NCBI GenBank assembly: GCA_021299565.1
Contig: JAJTHA010000148.1
Span: 1 to 7,029 of the forward strand
Origin: Candidatus Caenarcanales bacterium
GTDB lineage: Bacteria; Cyanobacteriota; Vampirovibrionia; LMEP-6097
Direction: 5' to 3'
Length of the DNA: 7,029 nucleotides
Position 1 is the first letter of the stretch. Each line of letters begins with the position of its first letter. A program made the translations under genes and the position numbers. The notes beneath the pieces were generated by a model. It saw nothing but the letters and a program-made list of their open reading frames with translations. It searched no databases and was not told the origin of the DNA. Shown in pieces: positions 1 through 5,980 of this stretch.

Positions 1-1
1 A

Positions 2-469
2 TACTCCACTGATGTAAAAAAATACACTAAAGACAACAACACTGGTTTAAGCGATGCAGTATATCTAAATCAACTTGAAGATGCCAAAAAAGAAGAATTT
101 AAAAAAGCAGTTTTAGATTATAGTAATTCACTAACTGACTTTGAAAACGCTGAAGATGCATCTGGAAACAAAGGTATTGAAAATATTTTCAAAAAATCAC
201 TTGACGATGCCAAATTAGACCTTGATGGCAATGGCACAAACGATTTTGTGGATATAAAAACTATCATTAATAGAGTTGATGGCATAGCAAAAAATATCAA
301 TAAAACTTTTGGAGACAAAAATGCTATTGAAGGTGACATCAGTAAACAAGGAATCAGAAGAATGATACTTCTAATGTTCGTGATGAGTATTTTTGAAGCT
401 AGCGATTGGGACTTCAGAAGACAAGAAGCTGATCTTACTAAATATATGGATTCTTCTATAGCAGAATAG
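2..469 (+). CDS. Hypothetical protein, 3' part only (5' end outside window)
   Basis: The frame is open from the first bases of the window to a TAG at 467-469, giving 155 visible residues; the start is not in view. I do not recognise the family. The protein is rich in Asp, Lys and Asn and looks mostly helical. Residues 73-84 read DLDGNGTNDFVD, which fits the DxDxDGxxDxxD pattern of calcium-binding loops (thrombospondin type 3 or EF-hand-like), with Asn for Asp at position 5. A hydrophobic stretch at residues 121-131 (MILLMFVMSIF) is too short for a clear membrane span. The last 14 bp overlap the end of pyrG on the other strand, so the two genes converge with no room for a terminator between them. 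That the frame is coding is supported by its length and composition; calcium binding is only inferred from the motif. Confidence 0.7.
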   Translation, partial: YSTDVKKYTKDNNTGLSDAVYLNQLEDAKKEEFKKAVLDYSNSLTDFENAEDASGNKGIENIFKKSLDDAKLDLDGNGTNDFVDIKTIINRVDGIAKNINKTFGDKNAIEGDISKQGIRRMILLMFVMSIFEASDWDFRRQEADLTKYMDSSIAE

Positions 470-2078
470 ACTGCTTAGCTGCCTGCACCAAACCAAAAAA
501 CAAAGGATGAGCTTTACCTGGTCTTGAGAGAAACTCTGGATGAAACTGACATGCCATAAAAAATGGATGATCTTTAAGTTCAATAATCTCAACCAATTGA
601 CCATCAGGAGAGGTTCCAGAAAAAATCATTCCCTTAGCTTCCATTTGAGATTTAAAAGCGTTATTAAACTCATATCTATGCCTATGACGTTCCTGAATGA
701 CATCAGCCGAATCCTTCTCGGTATAAAGCTCATAAGCTTTGCTGTTTTTCAAAAGCTTACAAGGATAAAGCCCCAATCTCATAGTCGCACCCTTATCAGA
801 GATATTTTTCTGTGCTTCCATCAAATGAATCACAGGATCAGGTGAATCGATATCAAATTCAACACTATTAGCATCAGGCAAATTCAAAACATTACGTGCA
901 AACTCAATTACAGAGCACTGTAGACCAAGGCACAAACCTAGAAAAGGAATTTTATTTTCTCGAGCATATCTAATCGCGAGCAGTTTCCCTTCTATTCCTC
1001 TATCGCCAAAACCGCCAGGCACAACAATGGCATCTACCTCAGCAAAAACTTTGGATAGCTGACTGTAATCAGTTAATTCATCTGATAGAACCATTTCTAG
1101 CTCCACGCCTCTATCTAATTGAGCACAAGCATGTCTGATAGATTCACTCACTGAGATATAAGCATCTGATAATTTTATATATTTGCCAACTATTGCTATT
1201 TTTAATTTGTTTTGGCTTGGACTAATTAACTTATCTAGCATTTCCTGCCATGCTTTCATATCCGGCACTTTATCTTCTAAATTCAGCTTGGCGAGCACGC
1301 TAGCAGCTAGTCCCTCTTTTTGCATAACGAGTGGCACTTCATAAATACTTCTACAATCTTTACTTTCAATCACGTTTTCAACGGCTACATCTGTAAACAA
1401 ACTCAGTTTTTCTTTCAAAGATTTCGGGACTGATTTATCAGATCTCAAGACAAGGACATCTGGCTGTATTCCTTTTGAACGCAACAATTCAACGCTATGT
1501 TGAGTTGGTTTGGTTTTAAGTTCATCAGCGGCTTTAAGATGCGGGACCAAAGTCACATGTATATAACAAGTATCGTTTTTAGGAATATCATTTTTGAATT
1601 GTCTAATTGCTTCAATAAAAATAGAACTCTCAATATCACCAACAGTTCCACCGACTTCTACAATCAAGATTTCGGCATTGGTTTCTTTTGCTGCCTTTTT
1701 GATTTTGTCTTTGATTTCGTTAGTCACATGAGGCACCATCTGTACAGTTGCTCCCAAATACTCTCCACGACGCTCTTTGGTGATCACATCTAAATATATT
1801 CTTCCGGAGGTTATGCTATTTGCCTGTTTAAGATTGGTATCAATAAACCTTTCATAATGACCCAAATCAAGATCAGTCTCTGCTCCGTCTTCGGTAACAA
1901 AAACTTCTCCATGTTGATATGGGTTCATAGTACCTGGATCCACATTTAGATATGGATCTAGCTTTTGAATAGATACTCTAAAGCCTCTTTCTCTCAAAAG
2001 TCTTCCCAAAGACGAAGCCACAATACCTTTTCCAAGGCTACTTACAACTCCGCCAGTAACAAAAACATATTTCATCAT
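456..2078 (-). CDS. pyrG: CTP synthase (glutamine hydrolysing)
   Basis: This cytoplasmic enzyme makes CTP from UTP, ATP and glutamine, the last step of de novo pyrimidine nucleotide synthesis. The 540 residues match the family's usual length (E. coli 545). The synthetase domain covers about 1-270: the nucleotide-binding start VFVTGGVVSSLGKG (5-18), QHGEVFVTEDGAETDLDLGHYERF with the Mg-binding Asp71, EVGGTVGDIES (141-151), and TKPTQHSVELLRSKGI (189-204) in the UTP/CTP region. The class I glutamine amidotransferase domain covers about 290-535, with GGFGDRG (355-361), the nucleophile Cys383 in GLCLGLQ, and His513 and Glu515 in HPEF. All catalytic residues are present. The start overlaps the gatC stop by one base (TAATG), suggesting translational coupling; a second ATG follows at once, so either Met could be used. 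No pyrG-type attenuator is seen, as gatC lies directly upstream. Confidence 0.98.
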   Translation of the reverse strand: MMKYVFVTGGVVSSLGKGIVASSLGRLLRERGFRVSIQKLDPYLNVDPGTMNPYQHGEVFVTEDGAETDLDLGHYERFIDTNLKQANSITSGRIYLDVITKERRGEYLGATVQMVPHVTNEIKDKIKKAAKETNAEILIVEVGGTVGDIESSIFIEAIRQFKNDIPKNDTCYIHVTLVPHLKAADELKTKPTQHSVELLRSKGIQPDVLVLRSDKSVPKSLKEKLSLFTDVAVENVIESKDCRSIYEVPLVMQKEGLAASVLAKLNLEDKVPDMKAWQEMLDKLISPSQNKLKIAIVGKYIKLSDAYISVSESIRHACAQLDRGVELEMVLSDELTDYSQLSKVFAEVDAIVVPGGFGDRGIEGKLLAIRYARENKIPFLGLCLGLQCSVIEFARNVLNLPDANSVEFDIDSPDPVIHLMEAQKNISDKGATMRLGLYPCKLLKNSKAYELYTEKDSADVIQERHRHRYEFNNAFKSQMEAKGMIFSGTSPDGQLVEIIELKDHPFFMACQFHPEFLSRPGKAHPLFFGLVQAAKQSILL

Positions 2079-2362
2079 TAACTCATCTGCGGAATTTTGA
2101 TCGCAGTCTCTTCTTTAGCTGGCGCGTTTGCAAGCATAGATTCTTGCAATTGCGAATCAACAGCGATATCTTCTCTTAAAGCTTTTTGGTGTTGAACTGC
2201 GGCTATCATTGGTTCAACATCCTTGGTATCTAATTCATTGAGCTGTTCTATATAACCCAAAATCTGACTCAAGCTAAGAGCATATTTAGCTACCTCGTCT
2301 TCTGTAAGATTTAGTCTCGCCAATTTAGCAATATGCTTGACTTGTTCATGATTCAGACTCAT
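2078..2362 (-). CDS. gatC: Asp-tRNA(Asn)/Glu-tRNA(Gln) amidotransferase subunit C
   Basis: GatC is the small subunit of the GatCAB complex, which converts Glu-tRNA(Gln) and/or Asp-tRNA(Asn) to the amide form in the cytoplasm; it wraps around and stabilises GatA against GatB. The 94 residues match the family in length and pattern: VKHIAKLARLNLTEDEV near the N-terminus, LGYIEQLNELDTKDVEPM in the middle, and the loop ALREDIAVDSQ leading to the extended tail ending NAPAKEETAIKIPQ. Only three bases separate it from the upstream ychJ-like gene, and its TAA overlaps the pyrG ATG, so it is the middle gene of a three-gene unit. The only Shine-Dalgarno-like bases (AAGG) lie too close to the ATG, so coupling is likely. 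gatA and gatB, commonly next to gatC, are not adjacent here. Confidence 0.96.
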   Translation of the reverse strand: MSLNHEQVKHIAKLARLNLTEDEVAKYALSLSQILGYIEQLNELDTKDVEPMIAAVQHQKALREDIAVDSQLQESMLANAPAKEETAIKIPQMS

Positions 2363-2365
2363 ACC

Positions 2366-2749
2366 TTAGCAATAATACCACTTTCCGTTTTCTTTCACAA
2401 AGTTACTATCTTCCTGCATCTGACCTGCTTTTGGACCCACCTTGTAATGAGCGACAAACTCCACTTTGCCTTTATCGTCTGATTCTTTGCCTTCTTCTGT
2501 TTTGACCACTGTCAAATGAGTCCAACGAAAGCCCATTGGTCCTTCAAACTCAAGTTCTTCTGGCTTAGGTCTAGATGAAGAATGCCAGGTTTCTAAAAGA
2601 TAATTTTTGTTTTTCTTAACGTAAGCGCTGAATCTTGATCTCATCAAAATTTCTGCAGTTTCAGGACTTGCTTCACCTTGGTGAAACTTTTCGCAGCATT
2701 CTTTATAGTGTTTGTCATTGCCGCAGGGACATTTGCTTGTATCTACCAT
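2366..2749 (-). CDS. YchJ-family (UPF0225) SEC-C motif protein, short form
   Basis: The 127 residues match the YchJ/UPF0225 family. The N-terminus carries a SEC-C-type zinc motif, KCPCGNDKHYKECC, with Cys7, Cys9, Cys18 and Cys19. The typical stretch AEILMRSRFSAYVKKNKNYLLETWH follows at about 32-56, then the NTF2-like core with FVAHYKVG and FVKENGKWYYC at the end. E. coli YchJ (about 152 aa) continues with a second SEC-C motif; here translation stops right after WYYC, so that second motif is missing. Shorter relatives exist, so this need not be a broken gene. The biochemical role is not established; zinc binding is inferred from the cysteines. It is the first gene of the unit with gatC and pyrG. 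No good Shine-Dalgarno site precedes the ATG; the start is chosen because the conserved CPCG begins at residue 7. Confidence 0.9.
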   Translation of the reverse strand: MVDTSKCPCGNDKHYKECCEKFHQGEASPETAEILMRSRFSAYVKKNKNYLLETWHSSSRPKPEELEFEGPMGFRWTHLTVVKTEEGKESDDKGKVEFVAHYKVGPKAGQMQEDSNFVKENGKWYYC

Positions 2750-2820
2750 GATTTAATTGTATATTATTCCGCTAAATTAATTTCGGAGTAACTACTCAGC
2801 CTAAGCCAAATCTATAACTA

Positions 2821-2922
2821 TAAAGTCACTCCGAGACCTGCGAAGCAGGTCGTGGGAGTCCAGTTTGTAGATTTGAGCTCTGGATCGCCACGATTTGCTA
2901 CGCAAATCTCGCGATGACTTTA
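2821..2922. repeat. Two-armed palindromic intergenic element (REP/MITE-like)
   Basis: The outer bases TAAAGTCA (2821-2828) and TGACTTTA (2915-2922) are exact inverted repeats. The arms 2822-2863 and 2880-2921 align as inverted copies at 31 of 42 positions around a 16-nt centre. Each arm contains its own perfect 7-bp hairpin with a 3-nt loop: GACCTGC-GAA-GCAGGTC (2835-2851) and GATTTGC-TAC-GCAAATC (2892-2908). The inner arms differ (CC/GG against TT/AA) in a way that keeps the pairing. The conserved blocks CGTGG..TCCAG / CTGGA..CCACG and CGAG / CTCG resemble, from memory, palindromic repeats scattered in Rickettsiales and some other genomes. Only one copy is in the window, so its repetitive nature is inferred. 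Confidence 0.75.
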
Positions 2923-2967
2923 AATTATATTTTTTTGCTTTACTGACTAAGTCGCTACATTTTATCG

Positions 2968-2996
2968 ATGGGCAATGACATGCCCATGTCTTTTTT
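2968..2996 (+). terminator. Candidate Rho-independent terminator on the plus strand
   Basis: ATGGGCA (2968-2974) pairs perfectly with TGCCCAT (2981-2987) around a 6-nt loop, and after GTC come six Ts (2991-2996). The T-run lies on the plus-strand side, so it fits termination of plus-strand transcription, yet both neighbours are minus-strand genes. In the minus direction the stem is followed by CGATAAAATG, with no T-run, so it is a poor recR terminator. It could end an antisense or small RNA, or simply be a structured 3' element of the recR message. Confidence 0.4.
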
Positions 2997-3027
2997 GCTA
3001 TCCTCAGGGTGACTAAAAAGAAAATCT

Positions 3028-3639
3028 CTACGAAACCAAAACCCTAGCCTCAAGTGCTTTTGACAAAGTTGTCTGATCCGTATAATCCAGATCTGCACCC
3101 ACAGGCAAACCATGAGCCAATCTCGTAATTTTGATATTTTTTGCTTGAGCCTCTAATAATCTTTTCAAATAAAGCATAGTCGCTTCGCCTTCAGTACTAA
3201 GACCCAAAGCTAAGATGATTTCTAAATCATCAAGATCCATTGCATTAATCCGTAAAATCAATTCTTGGATATTAAGATCCTCAGCACCAAGACCATCTAA
3301 AGGAGAAATTACTCCACCTAAGACATGATACAAACCATGATATTCACTGGTATTTTCAATGGCTATCAAATCTTTCACTGATTCAACAACACATATTTGA
3401 TTATGTTCTCTTTGTGAATTATCACAGATCGGACAAATTTCTTCAGCTGATAAATTGAAACAAAACTTACAGTTTTTCAAATGATATTTGGCATCACTAA
3501 TAACTCGAATGAATTTTTCGATTTGATCATTTGGTTTGCGCAAAAGAGTGAAAGCCATTCTTTGAGCTGATTTGGGACCTATAGTAGGAAATTTTCTGAA
3601 TTCTTCAATCAAATCTTCAAATGGTTTAGCGTATCTCAT
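3028..3639 (-). CDS. recR: Recombination protein RecR
   Basis: RecR works with RecO (and RecF) in the cytoplasm to load RecA onto SSB-coated single-stranded DNA at gaps. From the ATG at 3639 the product is 203 residues, the usual RecR length. The order is standard: an N-terminal helix-hairpin-helix (FRKFPTIGPKSAQRMAF, about 15-30); a four-cysteine zinc finger at Cys57, Cys60, Cys69 and Cys72 (CKFC...CPIC); a Toprim domain from about 83 with VVESVKDLIAIENT, GGVISPLDGLG and LSTEGEATMLYL; and the C-terminal RLAHGLPVGADLDYTD with the Walker B-like segment. The frame extends upstream to a GTG at 3681, but that overlaps ybaB and adds 14 residues unlike the family. The chosen ATG lies one base after the ybaB stop (TAAGATG), the usual tight ybaB-recR coupling. 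Confidence 0.96.
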   Translation of the reverse strand: MRYAKPFEDLIEEFRKFPTIGPKSAQRMAFTLLRKPNDQIEKFIRVISDAKYHLKNCKFCFNLSAEEICPICDNSQREHNQICVVESVKDLIAIENTSEYHGLYHVLGGVISPLDGLGAEDLNIQELILRINAMDLDDLEIILALGLSTEGEATMLYLKRLLEAQAKNIKITRLAHGLPVGADLDYTDQTTLSKALEARVLVS

Positions 3640-3640
3640 C

Positions 3641-3943
3641 TTAAAGTCCGATTTTCTGGGATACTGAAGCCAGGCGCTCACGAGTTAGAGCCGCAGCTTT
3701 TTCGGTAGCATCTTTAATCGCCTGCAAAACTCCATGTTCTACGGAATTTAATCCTTCTGCTAATAAATCTGGTGATATTTTTATTGACTTAAAATCTCCA
3801 TGACCATTCATTAGAACCAAGACCTTGTGATCATTAGAATGACCTTTGATTTCTTCATGCATTAGCTGCATCTGCGCTTTGACGAGATCTGCTTGCATCT
3901 CTTGAGCGGCTTGTATGGCTTTCTTTAGGTCATCCTTATCCAT
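3641..3943 (-). CDS. ybaB: Nucleoid-associated protein, YbaB/EbfC family
   Basis: This small dimeric DNA-binding protein coats the nucleoid and in many bacteria is encoded just before recR. The 100 residues are near the family's usual 105-110. The N-terminal half is a long charged helix (DLKKAIQAAQEMQADLVKAQMQL), followed by the central strand region with VLVLMNGHGDFKSIKISPDLL, in place of the common G.V.V...G....I.I.P pattern, and a C-terminal helix (VLQAIKDATEKAAALTRERLASVSQKIGL). Its ATG directly follows the nrdA TAA with no base between. A GAGGAG in the last nrdA codons lies about 18 nt upstream, too far to act as a normal ribosome site. Translation by re-initiation after nrdA is therefore likely. 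It overlaps nothing if recR starts at 3639. Confidence 0.93.
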   Translation of the reverse strand: MDKDDLKKAIQAAQEMQADLVKAQMQLMHEEIKGHSNDHKVLVLMNGHGDFKSIKISPDLLAEGLNSVEHGVLQAIKDATEKAAALTRERLASVSQKIGL

Positions 3944-5980
3944 TTATTGACAGACCGCGCACTCCTCATAATTACCACCATTGGTTTTTGGATCAGCAAC
4001 CTGTCTTCTCACCGAAGTACTATCAACATTATCCGCCTCTATAACAGATTCAGAACGTAGATAGTATAAGGTTTTGACGCCAAGGTCATGAGCTTTGATG
4101 TGCACTTCATGCAAATGCTTGCCACTTATCGGTGATTTGAAAAACAGATTCAAAGACTGTGCCTGACAAATATATTGCTGTCTTTCAGCAGCTTGTTGCA
4201 CAAGCTCAAACATGTTCAATTCATAACCTGTCTTGAAAATTTTTTTCTCTTCTTCATCAAGAAAATCAAGACTCTGTATACTACCTTTGCATTCGATGAT
4301 TTTTCTCCAAGTCTCGTTATGATTCAAACCTTTGGTTTCTAGAAGCCTTTCTAGATAAGGGTTTTTGACCAAAAAGCTTCCACTTAGAGTTTTTTGCAAA
4401 TAAGCATTTCCTGCAATCGGTTCGATACAAGGAGTAGCGCCACCACAAATCACAGAGATATTAGCTGTTGGAGCAATCGCAAGTATATAACTATTGCGCT
4501 GGTCACCACCATCAGGACAAGGACCTCGCTCTACAGCAAGTTGTCTAGAAGCAGCTTTTGCTGATTCATGAATCGACTTGAAAACTTTTTTATTAAGAGC
4601 TCTTGCTGCAATGCTTTCAAATGGAATCAAGTTTTTCATAAGCATGCCGTGATAGCCCATAACTCCTAGTCCAATAGAACGCTCATTAATAGCGGATTGT
4701 ACGGCACGTTTGTAATCTCTTGAGTCTACGCTTTGGGTAAAATTATCCAAAATATTATCAAGTGCTTTTACTGCGGTATAAATTACAGACTCTTTGTCTT
4801 TTTCCCATTCGTCATAGGTTTCTAGATTGAGTGAGCCTAGACAACAAACAGCTGTTCTTTCTCTATTGGTTGGTAGAGTGATTTCAGAGCATAAATTAGA
4901 TTGACTGACCTCTAACCCTCTTTTGCGGTGATGCTCTGGAGTTGCCTTGTTGACTGTATCCACGAACATAATATATGGTTCACCAGTTTCAACTCTATTT
5001 TTTAAAATACGTTTCCATAAATCAAAAGCATCTACGCTATTGAGCATTTGTGCTGTATGCGGACAACGAAGGTCAAATTTAGTTTTGGCTTTGACCGCGC
5101 GCATAAACTCGTCAGTGATAATTACTGCGTGATGCAAATTCAGACATCTTCTGTTTTCATCTCCGCCAGTAGGTCTTCTGATATCCACAAACTCTTCTAT
5201 ATCCGGGTGATCAATGCGCATGTAAACAGCCGCTGCCCCGCGTCTAGTATTGCCTTGAGAGACAGCTAGGGTTGCGCTGTCCATGACTTTTAGAAACGGA
5301 ATGGTGCCGCTTGAAGTACCGCCTGTAGATAGTTTGGAGTTGTGACCTCTAACTTGCGACCAATTAGTGCCGATACCGCCGCCGCCTTTAGCAAGAAAAG
5401 CGTTTTCTTCATAGGTTTTGAATATATCCGAAATCGAATCACCAACAGTGTTTAAAAAGCAGCTAATAGGAGCGCCTCTATTGGTTGCTGAATTGACCAA
5501 AACAGGAGTTGCTGGCATAAACCAGTTTTTGGACATAAGATCATAAAGATTTTGAGCAAGGTCTTTGTCGCCTCTAGCTACACCAGTTGCAACACGAGCA
5601 AAAAAGCTTTGAGGATTTTCGCAGACATCGCCTTTGGCGTCTTTGAGAAAATATCTATCTCTAAGTGTTTCCAAACCAAAAAAAGTTAGGTTTTTGTTGC
5701 GAGTGAAGTCTAGAACAATACTTTTTTGTACGCCTTTGTCGCCTCTGTATTGAGGAGAATCCCAGCTTTCTTTTTGGCCAACTTTCAAATAAATTTGCTC
5801 TAATAGCTGATCCCTTGCCGATTCCAAGTCATTAACTGATAGTGCGTCGACTATCGATTTATGTTTGGGTTCTTGGCCTTCGTTTGGATTTATTTCTGGC
5901 CTTTCTAGTTCTAGTGCTTGTTGGTGCATAAAATTACTATATATAGTGTCGTTGTTTTGGCTTGCAGGGTTTCCCACCAT
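3944..5980 (-). CDS. nrdA: Class I ribonucleoside-diphosphate reductase, large (alpha) subunit
   Basis: The alpha subunit reduces ribonucleoside diphosphates to deoxyribonucleotides, using a radical from the beta subunit (NrdB, not in the window). Key residues are present: Cys174 in ISCFLN and Cys379 in AVCCLGSLNL (the redox pair equivalent to E. coli Cys225/Cys462); Asn362, Cys364 and Glu366 in SNLCSEITLPT (thiyl-radical site); Tyr639-Tyr640 in KTLYYLRS (radical transfer); and the C-terminal pair Cys674/Cys677 (ECAVCQ). GDSISDIF, GGGGIGTNWS and PTANISVICGGATPCIEP are also typical. At 678 residues it is shorter than E. coli NrdA (761), and no N-terminal ATP-cone is visible, so overall activity control by ATP/dATP is probably absent. 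A NrdR box overlaps codons 11-16, so translation may instead start at Met18 (ATG at 5927-5929) or later. It leads the unit with ybaB and recR. Confidence 0.95.
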   Translation of the reverse strand: MVGNPASQNNDTIYSNFMHQQALELERPEINPNEGQEPKHKSIVDALSVNDLESARDQLLEQIYLKVGQKESWDSPQYRGDKGVQKSIVLDFTRNKNLTFFGLETLRDRYFLKDAKGDVCENPQSFFARVATGVARGDKDLAQNLYDLMSKNWFMPATPVLVNSATNRGAPISCFLNTVGDSISDIFKTYEENAFLAKGGGGIGTNWSQVRGHNSKLSTGGTSSGTIPFLKVMDSATLAVSQGNTRRGAAAVYMRIDHPDIEEFVDIRRPTGGDENRRCLNLHHAVIITDEFMRAVKAKTKFDLRCPHTAQMLNSVDAFDLWKRILKNRVETGEPYIMFVDTVNKATPEHHRKRGLEVSQSNLCSEITLPTNRERTAVCCLGSLNLETYDEWEKDKESVIYTAVKALDNILDNFTQSVDSRDYKRAVQSAINERSIGLGVMGYHGMLMKNLIPFESIAARALNKKVFKSIHESAKAASRQLAVERGPCPDGGDQRNSYILAIAPTANISVICGGATPCIEPIAGNAYLQKTLSGSFLVKNPYLERLLETKGLNHNETWRKIIECKGSIQSLDFLDEEEKKIFKTGYELNMFELVQQAAERQQYICQAQSLNLFFKSPISGKHLHEVHIKAHDLGVKTLYYLRSESVIEADNVDSTSVRRQVADPKTNGGNYEECAVCQ
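5902..5917. promoter_or_regulatory. Possible second, degenerate NrdR box
   Basis: The plus strand reads TTTCTAGTTCTAGTGC. Against the NrdR consensus acaCwAtATaTwGtgt it keeps nine positions, including five of the six most conserved ones (C, A, T, T, G). It begins exactly 32 bp from the start of the strong box, leaving a 16-bp linker, the spacing expected for paired NrdR boxes on one DNA face. It lies inside the nrdA frame (codons 21-27), so codon constraint could also explain it. Confidence 0.4.
5934..5949. promoter_or_regulatory. NrdR box at the 5' end of nrdA
   Basis: The 16-mer TTACTATATATAGTGT matches the known NrdR-box consensus acaCwAtATaTwGtgt at 14 of 16 positions on either strand, and its centre ACTATATATAGT is a perfect 12-bp palindrome. 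NrdR represses ribonucleotide reductase genes when (d)ATP is plentiful, so its place at the nrdA start is strong context. It lies just upstream of the Met18 ATG and could overlap a -10 element (TATAGT or TATATA). nrdR itself is not in the window. Confidence 0.7.

Larger units (their letters stand above)
2750..3027. other. Non-coding gap between the recR and ychJ-like units
   Basis: This 278-bp gap has no convincing reading frame. It holds, from left to right, an AT-rich stretch next to the ychJ-like start, a roughly 100-bp palindromic element (2821-2922), a T-rich stretch, a 7-bp-stem hairpin followed by six Ts on the plus strand (2968-2996), and a short A-rich run before the recR stop. Both flanking genes are on the minus strand, so it is the 3' region of the nrdA-ybaB-recR message and the 5' region of the ychJ-gatC-pyrG message. 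I see no minus-strand hairpin followed by a T-run that would end the recR message, so read-through into ychJ-like is possible. No strong minus-strand promoter is visible either. Confidence 0.8.

Noticed and set aside
118..339. Open frame of 73 codons on the minus strand
   Set aside because: It lies opposite the plus-strand frame 2-469, which is longer, continuous from the window edge and acidic or helical as in a real protein.
371..604. Open frame of 77 codons on the minus strand overlapping the pyrG end
   Set aside because: It is in another frame from pyrG, has an irregular composition and straddles two better supported genes.
540..845. Open frame of about 100 codons on the plus strand
   Set aside because: It lies wholly opposite the conserved amidotransferase domain of pyrG and has no family features.
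1497..1793. Open frame of 98 codons on the plus strand
   Set aside because: It is the reverse strand of the pyrG synthetase domain, whose motifs fix the coding strand.
2761..2766. TAATAT as a minus-strand -10 for the ychJ-like unit
   Set aside because: No -35 resemblance 16-18 bp upstream and no extended -10 TG; AT-rich DNA gives such matches by chance.
2923..2940. Palindrome plus T-run as a plus-strand terminator
   Set aside because: The Ts begin about 8 nt after the stem, with AATTATAT between, and the stem is far longer than a normal terminator; better explained as a repeat.
2750..3027. tRNA gene or CRISPR array in the gap
   Set aside because: The hairpins do not form a tRNA cloverleaf with conserved arms, and there are no regularly spaced identical repeats.
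3640..3681. GTG start for recR, giving 217 residues
   Set aside because: It overlaps ybaB by about 40 bp and adds 14 residues unlike RecR; the ATG at 3639 gives the normal length and tight spacing.
4947..5269. Two overlapping open frames on the plus strand
   Set aside because: They lie opposite conserved parts of nrdA and are reverse-strand by-products.
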